Part shown: in pieces, positions 1-8,641 of the stretch
Layout of the letters: every line of letters begins with the position of its first letter
Position numbering within the stretch: position 1 is the stretch's first letter
NCBI GenBank assembly: GCA_035772785.1
Contig: JAOCPU010000118.1
Span: 1-20,843 of the forward strand
Direction of reading: 5' to 3'
DNA length: 20,843 bases
DNA from: Phlebiopsis flavidoalba
Lineage: Eukaryota > Basidiomycota > Agaricomycetes > Polyporales > Phanerochaetaceae
The notes under the pieces: generated by a model
What the model was told of the DNA's origin: nothing
The model's database searches: none
Seen by the model: only the letters and a program-made list of their open reading frames with translations
Position numbers and translations under genes: made by a program

Positions 1-1209
1 CACCGACGCAGGCAGCACCGCCAAGATGTGTTGCCGCACTAATCGCACTATTCATCCACAGAATCCCTGGGAAGCAGCCCACGCTAAGTGTGAACTGCAC
101 CAACGACGTCGTGGATGCACTGCTGAGCGTCCGGAGCGCATCCTGAAACATCCTGTCGGAAGGACTCTCTGTGAGCGACCAGTTCAAAGCGTAAGTTGCT
201 GCAGCATCTAAAGAGGAAACCAAGACCTGGCATACCCAGCGCTATACTGAACATCGGGTTTAGATCCAACTTGAGGGTATGCCAATTAGTTCCACTTGTT
301 GCCAGCACTCCTGCTAGATCGCGTAATCCATGAGGAGTGTCGATATCGATATCTAGCGATCGTATGTGGGTAGCAAACGGAGTTCGCGCATGGCGGATAT
401 CCGTGAGGGTTTTTGATAGAATGGCTTTGTAAAAATCCAGGTCGTTGTCGTGATAATTGCGCGGGACGAGGCCTGGGGTGAGACTCCGGTCGTGCTTCTT
501 GCAAAAGTAGTGCAGAAAGAATTGGAAGGGCGGAAGATCTGGTAAACGTTCATGATTTGGGGCCGGCTTCAGGACATCCTACGAACCGCAGCTTCAGCTC
601 GTCAAGCGGGATGACATCTTGTGGGGTGGAAGGGGCACAGGGTATATCATCAGGCTGTCAAGAATGAGGCGTCGTAAGCAGGGCAGAGACTTCGCGAAAG
701 AGGCTACAGCCGCGAGAGTGAGTCCCGTAGCAATCCCAGCGTATTCCTTCCCTCCGGCGGATCAAAGACCTCTGAGTCGCCACTGAAGTCCTCGGTCTGA
801 CTCCATAATTACCAATGTCATGTTGCTCTGGAGATCCGCATGGGGATCTCAGGACCTTCCAAGTGGAACTCCTGCACTGAGTTGCGCCAGGTAGTCCTGG
901 GGCGATCGCGTGGATGAACCAGATGAATGTCATAAAACCGGGCATCGTGATCTCCTCTGAGTATGTTGGGTGAGATACCGCCTCCTCGACGTGCCCGGGA
1001 GTTAAATGTACGGATAGTGTGGAACAAAAGTTTTGCTGGGCTACGAGTGACCAACGACTTCGTGCTGAGCGAGCAGGCTGAGAGTGTGGCTTTTTTTCCT
1101 TTCTCAAAAAGCTGAAGATGTGTCTTAACAGCTCCTCTGGGACGTCCATGTCTCCTAGTAAGAGCTGAAAGTCTTCACGTAAATCGACCATTAGCCGCAT
1201 GTGCAACAC
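1..1209 (-). CDS. F-box/LRR-like protein, copy A (3' part outside window, frames broken)
   Basis: This is a probable F-box protein, whose family acts as the substrate-recognition subunit of SCF ubiquitin ligases. The frame opens at an ATG at 1209, with a second ATG at 1191. The F-box core DVPEELLRHIFSFLRK follows at about residues 22-37. The continuation, 'ACSLSTKSLV..LLFHTI', lies in a neighbouring frame at about 1000-1060, so at least one single-base shift is present. Further fragments down to position 1 match copy B at 1964-3180 in order and orientation, including a leucine-type segment LKLDLNPMF near 250. The C-terminus lies left of the window. Leucine-rich repeats are suggested by spacing only. 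The substrate is unknown. F-box identity is fairly sure; exact exons and whether the gene is functional are not. The upstream minus-strand sequence (1210-1450) also resembles that of copy B. Confidence 0.6.
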
Positions 1210-3360
1210 GAAACTAGAGGGACATACTGCAGGGGTCGTAGATGCGTGTGAGTTTTCAGCGTGTAGCGGTCCATGAGTTTTGATATAATTACGGTTTCGG
1301 ATGTGTTCCGCGAGCGGATGGCGACCGACACCACTTGGGCATCACATGTAGCGTGGGGGATTTAAACAGCCACGAAGTATCGTGCAGGAGTTCATAGCTT
1401 GATATGTTATCATTGTCAACCGCTTTGGAGCCATGAATTTGCGAGACACTGTATCGTGCAGCGATGTTGTAGGAGGTTGTGTAGGCCTTGAAACTGCTTG
1501 CAACGTAAATTGATGTTCGAAAATTAGATTTTAGACTCCGATGACTGGGGATGTCAATAGCTTTCTACTAGTCTCATCCCGATTCCCCAGATGTAAGGAA
1601 ACGCCCGCTGGCGATCACTGATCACATAAGATCTCAAACTGACCATGTAGTTGGAATTTGCACTGCTTGGTGCAGAGTGCCGCAGTTGGACTTTCAAACA
1701 GATGGTACAATTAGGAAGCCCAAGATTTATATTCTACTCGTACAAGGTGTGCAATGGAATTCATTTTTTTCACGCACTGCTCTCAAAACCTCAGGGGTCT
1801 TCCCCGATGGTAGCTGTTGAAGTGCCATAGACGGTTTAAAAGCAAACCGTAAATCTTGCCCAATCCTTCCGCCTCGACATGTTGTTTACCAAAGCCTCTC
1901 CCATCAATACAGTTCACTATGCCAGACACATCCTCGACGTAGAGGAGAAGGCAGATGTCACGTACCGACGCAGGGCAGCGCTGTCAAGACTCGTTTGTGC
2001 GCCACGCACGCCAGCCATGCCCGTCGGCCCCCTGCAAGATGTTCACGCTAAGCGCGAATTGCGCCAGCGACACATGGACGCGCCGCGGAGTGTCTGAAGT
2101 GCGTTCTCAAACGGGCTCTCGGAAGGTGTCTCTGTGAGCGCGGAGATTAGCGTGAGTTGCCGGAGAATACCTTCAGAGGGGCTCACCGTGTTCTAAAACC
2201 ACCGATAAGTGGAACATCGGAGTCAAATCTAGTTTTAGGCTTGCCAGTGGGTGCCGCTTGTAACTAGCGCCCCTGTGAGCACCACGGAGTGCCTTCGTGG
2301 TGTCGAATTGCCGACTTCCAGTGACCGTAAATAGGTGGCAAACGGGATGCGTGTAAGGACGTCGGTGATCATATGCAGGAAGGACGTCGCAAGATCCAAG
2401 TCTCCGTCGTGATATTACGCGTATCGAGGCCTGGAGTGAGCTCCCAGGTGGGCTTTTTGCATAGTAATGGGGGAGAGAACGTGGAAGGGCGGAAGACCTG
2501 ATAACATGTTCATCATTTGTCCGGCCGTATGGAACCCTACTGATCGCAGGTTCAGCTCGTCGAGGGGAATATCTTCGTACGGTGGGAGTGGCACAGAGTC
2601 TATGATCAGGTTGTCGAGGGTGAGCCGTCGTAGGCAGGGTAGAGACTTTGCGAAAGAGGCCACCATTTCGAGACTGAGGCTGAGCGGTATGAAGTTCTCT
2701 AACCGCTCTACTGGGCAAAAATCCCCACTGAGGTCCCAGAACTGCATTTGGCCCCTCCAATTGGCTCCCCCTGGGGTGGGCCGCCGTCAAAAGTCGGGCC
2801 TTGCAAGTGGAACTCTCGTATTGAGCGTGCTAGGACTGGACGATCTTGAATAAACCCGACAAATGTAGCGAAACCGAATCTTGCATGCGATGTCCATCTG
2901 CCGCGCCCAAGGGTTAGATGGACAGTGTGGAATAGAGTCTGCTGGGCTGGGAGGGACCCACGACTTTGTAGTGAGCGAACAGGCTACGAGTGCTCTTTTG
3001 TCCCGCCGCAGAAAGCCGAAGATGTGCCTTATCAGCTCCTCCGGAATGTCCGATAATTCTAAGTAAGAACTATAGTCATAAGTAAACCAGTTTCGACGGA
3101 CGGGAAACGAGACTGGAGAGACGTACTGCGGTCTAGGTCGTAGGGGTGCAAGAGCTCCTAGAGTGCAGCAGTTTGGCATCCCACGTATTTTACAGTTTCG
3201 GTGCGTGCCGCGGACGAGCACAGTGATCCGTATCGCTACTTGAAGTGACTGCCGGCGTGGAAAACTTGAATAACCGCGAGATTTTGTGTAGCACATATAA
3301 GCATATGCACCGCAAGTGGCAGTTGTAGTCGAACTCTTTGTAACCGTGAATCCGCGTAGC
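2..3360. repeat. Tandem duplication covering the two F-box genes
   Basis: Segments 2-1450 and 1964-3360 align in the same order. The offset is about 1956-1962 nt in the 3' part of the genes and shrinks to about 1904-1912 nt near their 5' ends. Anchors include ACCGACGCAGG at 2 and 1964, the 'GTCGTAAGCAGGGCAGAGAC' type block at 671 and 2627, and 'GAAGATGTG' after the F-box start at about 1114 and 3018. The copies differ by many substitutions and by indels, so the duplication is not recent. Similarity extends upstream of the coding part (about 1415-1450 against 3327-3360), so flanking DNA was copied too. Confidence 0.7.
1783..3179 (-). CDS. F-box/LRR-like protein, copy B (frames broken)
   Basis: This is the second, complete member of the tandem pair. 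The F-box is clear at about 3062-2951: ELSDIPEELIRHIFGFLRR, then KRALVACSLTTKSW. This is the usual fungal F-box-like pattern with the Ser/Trp end of the third helix. Downstream, the coding signal moves between frames. One frame carries 'MVASFAKSLPCLRRLTLDNL' (about 2600-2670) and 'IPLDELNLRS', which look like LRR strands. Another carries LKLDLTPMF near 2225. A possible end is RPLRF followed by TGA at 1783-1785. The start is uncertain: an in-frame ATG lies at 3179, but an intron before the F-box is possible. It would act as a substrate adaptor of an SCF E3 ligase if functional; its target is unknown. It shares about 1.4 kb of similarity with copy A. Confidence 0.6.
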
Positions 3361-3365
3361 ATAGG

Positions 3366-3886
3366 AATGAAGTGACAGTAGGCGGTGGCAGGAGGTTCGC
3401 GATTTTTGTCTGCCAGAACCGTGACAGAATTTTACCCTTTGCCAACGTTTTTGTCACGTTCCTTTCACCACCAAAACGAGCCACCCACCCAGTGCTAGGG
3501 GGGAAAGGCCTTCGGACCTCTAAATGGCTGGGGACGAGACTACGGGCAGTGGGCAATCGCGACTCGCGGAGAGGCTATCAGCAAATAGCCAGACCACAGC
3601 ATACAACTCAGCGAACCAAGATGTGACAAACAACATGTATCCACAGAGCCCTAAAATAACAGAGAGGTGATGCTAGAGGGGATATACACACGGCCGCACC
3701 TCCATCGGCCGCGTCGGCCATTAGCATGTATGTGCCGAGAGGAGATAGGATATGTTCTACGAGAGCGAGCTTGAGCTACAGTGTATAGGCATGGGGCTTC
3801 GCGCGTGCGTGTGGTCGGCAGTCGACAACGTTCGACGCGATGATGTGCGGATGGGAGGAGAGGTGAGATGGAAAATGAGGTGGTGG
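3366..3886. other. Intergenic between F-box copy B and the transporter
   Basis: No convincing coding signal is seen on either strand. The interval lies upstream of F-box copy B and downstream of the transporter stop, so it should hold the promoter of the first and the 3' UTR of the second. No clear TATA or poly(A) signal could be assigned. Confidence 0.4.
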
Positions 3887-5904
3887 TTAGAGCTTGGAGA
3901 GCACGAGGCGACGACGACGAAGAGGATCGTCGAGGGGGCGGCGTGACGATGCAGTAGGACCAGAAGATGGTCCGGCTGATGAGCCGCTCGAACGCGTCGA
4001 CCGGACGCGGCCTGGGTGATCTGCGCGGGCGTGAGCACGATAAAACGAGCTAAGAGATGGGAAGGACGTACCCTGGGCAAGTGTGAGCGCGGGTGGCGAC
4101 GCAATGAGCAGCACATTCGACACCACAAACACTGGACTAAAATCGACGTGTGAGCATTTAGCGAGGACCGCATTACACCGACGGAAAACGTACTCGTCAA
4201 ACACCTCCTGGAGGTTGAACCGCGTCGAGAGCGCCATAACCGGCAAGCAACAACAACGGCGTGCCATAATCATGCGACTCAACACCGCAATAACCACCGT
4301 TCTTCGTCTCGCCCGGCCGCTTGCTCTTGTCCACGCGCGCGCCAGACGCGGACGGAGCGCAGAGCGCTTCTTCATCTTGAACATCTCCCGCAAACATTGT
4401 CACGAGCGACAGCTGCGACCACGTCGTGCTGAGGCTGCGCCCGCGCCGCGTGTTGGTCGGCAGCGCGCCGCGGCTGCGCTTTTTCTCCTCGGGGTCCGGC
4501 GGGCTGTAGAAGTACGCGCCGAGGACGACGAGCGTGAGGGGGATCGAACAGTTGCCGGCCTGCGTGAGTGCGCCTTTGATGGGCTATGCAGGTGCTCGTC
4601 GAGCGTGTGCTGCGCGGCTGGATGCATGCTACGACGAGCGAGGCGAGGGCAGCCCAGAGGTGGCACGGCGTCATGAACTCATAGAATGACTTCCAGGTCT
4701 TCACGATGCGACACGGCGGAGACGTCTTCTCCGGGATTGCCACTTGGACGAGGTCGGTTCCGTGGAAGTGTCTCCGGGCCGGGATCTCGAGCGCTATCAT
4801 CGCCCTCATCCTCGGTCTGATTACCAGAAAACAACCGTCGACGAAGAGGCTTGTGGGGGAGGTTCTGCGATCTGGCATACGGACGGAGAGTTTGGGAAAC
4901 GAGCTAGAAAAAACTTCGGGTCGGTCCTGTCCACGCCAATCGACGCGAATAGCATCGGCTTGCTCGACGTCCGGTCTGGCTCGCAACAGAAGAGTTGTCC
5001 GACTTGTTGTGGAGTTGCAGAGTCTGGTACTGCCACCTCTTGGCCGGTGGCGGGAACGCGGGGTTTCCTCCGCGCGCAAGAAGCGGGCTACCGTAGCGCC
5101 CCTCGGCCGCGGGTCCAGGCGCAGGGGTCGGCTCGGGATCCGCCTGTCGACTAGAAGACGAACGCCATAGCTCCACCTGAGCTGGGAAGAAAGGAAGCAC
5201 AGAGGGTTTGTTACAGTGGTCTATCAGTGCGGAGGCGCCGAGAACGTACCACCCATGCCAAGCGTCGAGTAAGAGCACGAGGTAGGTCAGCGCGCGGCCG
5301 GACCATGGGCGTTCTTGTTGTCGTCCTTGCCCCACTTGAGCCCAAAATGGGCACGGTCCACGACGAGGCTCTGCATGAGCGCGATGGGCAGCGAGTGGAG
5401 TTCATGAACATCGCGGCGGCGACGGCGAAGCTCCTGCGCGTCGATGAGAGACCTCCAGGCATGTTGAATACGGGGAATACAAACCTCTGTGAGCGTTTGA
5501 GGCGGAAGATCCAGCCAAGGCAAGAAGGAACGCGAACCGCCATCGATACGCCCGTGGTGACTACAAAGAAAATCGGGATAATCCATAGCTCCCTGGAGCT
5601 TTGCTGGGGCGGGTCACAGATGTGGGCACTGCTGTTCTCGATGGTGAAACGATTTGTGGCCACGTACACGGTGAGAGGAAGAACGCGACTTTGGAGAACA
5701 GGAGGAGCGACGGCGTGAAGAGGGACACATTGAAGGCGGTTTATTTGCTAGTTTCAATGAGGACGATGAGGCCAAGCAAGCATACGCGATGAAAAACGAC
5801 GATGTACACCTTCTGTGTTGGCCTATCGAGCACGCCCTTCCCTCGCAAGAATGTATCCAGCAACACATAGCACGAATACCTCTAGGATAGACTAGATTTT
5901 TCAA
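3887..5904 (-). CDS. PIN-like auxin efflux carrier (AEC) family membrane transporter
   Basis: This is a fungal member of the auxin efflux carrier / Mem_trans family. These are integral membrane transporters with two five-helix bundles around a hydrophilic loop; the substrate in fungi is not settled. Reading the minus strand, family segments appear in order: a helix 'LEVFVLCVAGYIL' near 5870, 'FNVSLFTPSLLLFSKVAFFL', 'ELWIIPIFFVVTTGVS', then SLPIALMQSLVV and GLKWGKDDNKN near 5330-5400. A polar loop spans about 5150-4720. 'LWAALASLVVACIQP', GNCSIPLTLVVLGAYFY (4506-4556), SNVLLIASPPALTLAQ (4073-4121) and FERLISRTIFWSYCIVT (3944-3996) follow, and the protein ends LVLSKL-stop at 3887. Likely introns are 5748-5809, 5604-5669, 5434-5484, 5182-5249 and 4021-4071. 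Several one-base frame changes fall between perfectly conserved motifs. The start codon is not identified; the first exon may extend slightly beyond 5904. Confidence 0.82.
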
Positions 5905-6489
5905 CGATTAGTTTGTTTCGCCCGACAGGCCCGAAGCTCTCCGCGTGCGTGCTCAACTTCACAAAAACAACTCGTAGAAGGTTGGCACTATCGGATCTGT
6001 CCCTCAATAAATTGGGGCATCGTGCGGCGGGAGGTCGTGGTGCGAGGTCGTGTCCGTGATGGTCGAGGGGAGGAAGAGAGGGGGGGGGAGGAGGTTTCCG
6101 CAGAGGGCTTGGGTCTGCTCTTGGGATGAAACTCAGAGCAGATGTCGCCTGCCAAAACGTCTCATAAATGCGTCAATGGGGTCGGCTCCTCCCACGCCAC
6201 GTGCGCGAACACTGCGACAAGCGGGTATGTCTAGCGCTGAGGAGGGTCGGTTCCCACGCCATGTTTTTCATTTCTCCCCCGCGAAGAAATAGACTCTAGG
6301 GTTGAATAGCCCTTTCCATGAACGCCCTCGACCAACAAGCTAAATCACTCCCACTCAATGTCCCAGGCCTTTATAACCGTCCGTATTTTTGGGAATTCAA
6401 GCTTGACAGGCACTTACCCACGCACGAAATATTGCTTAACCCTGGTGTGGAGCACTCTCACTTTGTCGATCGCCCTGTCTTGGTTTCAG
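5905..6489. other. Intergenic upstream of the transporter
   Basis: This holds the probable promoter and 5' UTR of the minus-strand transporter, and a G-rich patch near 6062-6095 with a run of nine G. A short plus-strand frame from the ATG at 6318 begins with ordinary-looking residues (MNALDQQAKS..YFWEFKLDRH) and then runs into the purine tract. I do not recognise it, and it may be chance. Confidence 0.35.
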
Positions 6490-8030
6490 CCAAACAGAGC
6501 AAAGACAAGGAGAGGCAAGAGAGAACAAGAGGGACAAGAAGCAGGAAGGAATCCACGGACAAGCAGAAGAGAGAGAAGGGGAGCCAGCAAAGGAAGGAAG
6601 GGGCAGAAGACCACCAGCGCAGAAAAAAAGGAGCAGATGGGAATGGGAAGGGAGAAAAGTGGCACCCGGCAGGAATGCCAGAAGAGGGCAGGGGAGAGGA
6701 AAGCAAGATGGAAGCCAAGCAAGAGAAGAAGAGAGCAGGAGGGAAGGGAGACAGGGAGACAGGTAAGAGGAGAGAGGCAAAGAGGAAAGGGGCAAGGAGG
6801 AGGGAACACAAGAAACAGGGGGAGCAAGCCATGCACAGAAGGATACAAAGCCCAGCCAGAGCCAACAGGGGCACGTAAATAGAGGAAAGGAAGAAGAGAA
6901 GAGAGAGAGAAAAGAGCAAGCGAGGGGGAGAAGGCAGGAGCCAGTCAAGAAGAGGGAGACAAGCGAAAGAGGGGGCCAGCAGAGAGAGAAGAGGAAGCAG
7001 ACAGGGGATACAGCAGGTGGGACAGAACAGGACCAGAGAAGAAGAAGGGAAGAAGAAAGAGGAGCACAGAGGGGGAGAACAATCAGCCAACAGTGTGGCA
7101 CAACAAGAGACAGAGAAAGAAGGGAGACAAGAAGGTGAACCAAAGGGACCACAGAAGAAGGAGAAAGGAAAGCCAACGCAGCAGGCCAGCAGCAAGAACA
7201 GAAGAACCAGCACAGATGACCAACCAAGCCACAAGGCAGGGGCAGGAGCCAGTGGCAGGAGGAGGCCAAGAAGAGAGGGGTCAGGAGGCGAGGAGCAGGC
7301 CAGGACCAAACAGGAGTCAAGCCAGAGATCCAGAAGAAGAAGAGCGAGAGCAGAGCAAGAGGGGCCCAAGAACAAGAGAAGGGAAGAACGAAGAGGAAGA
7401 TGGTCCAGAGCAGCAGAGGAGAGAATAGAATCAGAGCACAGGGAGGACAAGAAAAGGGAAGGGGGGGCAGAGTGGGAGGAGAGTGCAGAGAAGAGGGGGG
7501 AGGACACAGGACAGGGCAGCACAGAACCAGGAGACCACACAGGGGGAGGCAGAAGGAAGGCCAGGTGGACCAGAGGCAGGACAAGCATCAGGCCAAGAAT
7601 GGCAGGACAGAAGAGGAGAAACCAAGAGCCAGCCAGAGAACAGCAAAGGGCCAGAAACAGCAGGCCAGGGAAGGAGAGACCAACCAGACAAGAAGAGAGG
7701 AGGAAGAGGGGAGCACGAGGGATAGCCAGAATAGGAAGGGATCCCAGAGCACAGGGTAAAAAAGAGCAGGAAATGTCCAGAAGGGACAGGCAGAAAAAAG
7801 GAGAACCAAAGGGCCAAGAGAGGAGCAGGGAAGAGCCAGGAAGGACGAAAGGACAAGAGGGAGGCAAGCAGAAGAAGAGAAGAGAAGGACAAGGGTGGGA
7901 AGAGAGAAGGAGGTTGGAGACAGGGACCCGGAGCACCCAGATGATAAAGACAGAGGTGGGTGGTCAATGGCCAGCAGTGAGAGAACAAGGGGCAGGAGGG
8001 CAGCAACACCAGGAGCAGACAGGAAGATGA
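6490..8030 (+). repeat. T-depleted purine-rich low-complexity tract, about 1.5 kb
   Basis: The plus strand is made almost only of A and G with scattered CA, CC and GCC. My hand count gives about 41 T in the 1380 nt from 6541 to 7920, near 3 percent. CpG is also rare compared with the flanks. Short words such as GGAGAG, AAGAAG, CCAGCAG and GGCCAG recur irregularly, but I see no fixed repeat unit, so this is not a simple satellite. Stop codons all need T, and on the other strand A is scarce, so long open frames appear on both strands. The plus-strand frames would give Lys/Arg/Glu/Gly/Gln-rich proteins; the minus-strand frames would give Leu/Ser/Pro/Cys/Phe-rich ones. Neither resembles a known protein. 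Mirror-like purine tracts of this kind can form triplex DNA, which is an inference here. Confidence 0.8.
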
Positions 8031-8542
8031 CCCGTTCGATTTCCCTCGGCGACAGACCCCTCTGTCATCTGTGGCGCGGAATCGCACTGTACTCGACGTC
8101 CCGCCTACACACGCTTGGCTCCCGTGTTAAGACTCCTCCCGACTCCGCAGGCCTCCTGAGCGGCCTCGGCTTGCTGAGCCGCGAACCCCACCCCGCGAAC
8201 ACCTCCACCACGAAAGCACATCTTAGGCCGTCGACAAACGCTCGTGGTGAAAAAAACCAGGGACACCGACCAGCGTCCCGCTCGCCATGTCTGCGGCGAG
8301 GGTGCCCATGCATCGATCTCACTGCCCTCGGCAAACCACTTCTAGCTCGTTTCCGGCTCGCGCCGTACTGCCGTGGCACATCCAGTGGGCGGGGATACCC
8401 CCCCGTTCCCCACAACCTGACCCTAGCCCTGACGAGGCCGCCACCCGGGCTCCTGCTAAGGAGGATACTACACCCCGTCGCCAACGTGCCGCAGTGCAGG
8501 CCTTCGACAATGCCCCACAATGTTAGCGACGCCCTCGAGTCC
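8031..8542. other. C-rich spacer after the purine tract
   Basis: Composition switches abruptly at about 8030 to a C-rich plus strand with ordinary T and CpG levels. Open frames are present on both strands (7895-8554 plus, 8065-8565 minus), but their proteins are proline/arginine-rich and show no family motif. No function is assigned. Confidence 0.4.
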
Positions 8543-8641
8543 CCCAAAAAATAAAAAAAGAACACAATGAAAAAAGCAAAACAAGTAAAAAAGAAAAGGA
8601 GGCCAAAAGACCAGAAGAGGAAAAATCAAAAAAATAACGGC
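8543..8641 (+). other. A-rich stretch
   Basis: About 100 nt are dominated by A runs (AAAAAATAAAAAAAG, then several more) with a few G and C. It closes the purine tract plus C-rich block on its right side. It could be a degenerate poly(A) tail of a retroposed element, but no reverse transcriptase or target-site duplication was seen. Confidence 0.55.

Noticed and set aside
3887..5904. STE3-type pheromone receptor or other seven-helix receptor
   Set aside because: First considered because of the hydrophobic segments, but the ordered motifs (SLPIALMQS, GLKWGKDDN, GNCSIPLTLVV, SPPALTLAQ) belong to the auxin efflux carrier family.
6458..7936. 492-codon minus-strand ORF as a membrane protein
   Set aside because: Its Leu/Ser/Pro/Cys/Phe composition is forced by the complementary T-depleted purine tract, and other frames of the same tract are equally open.
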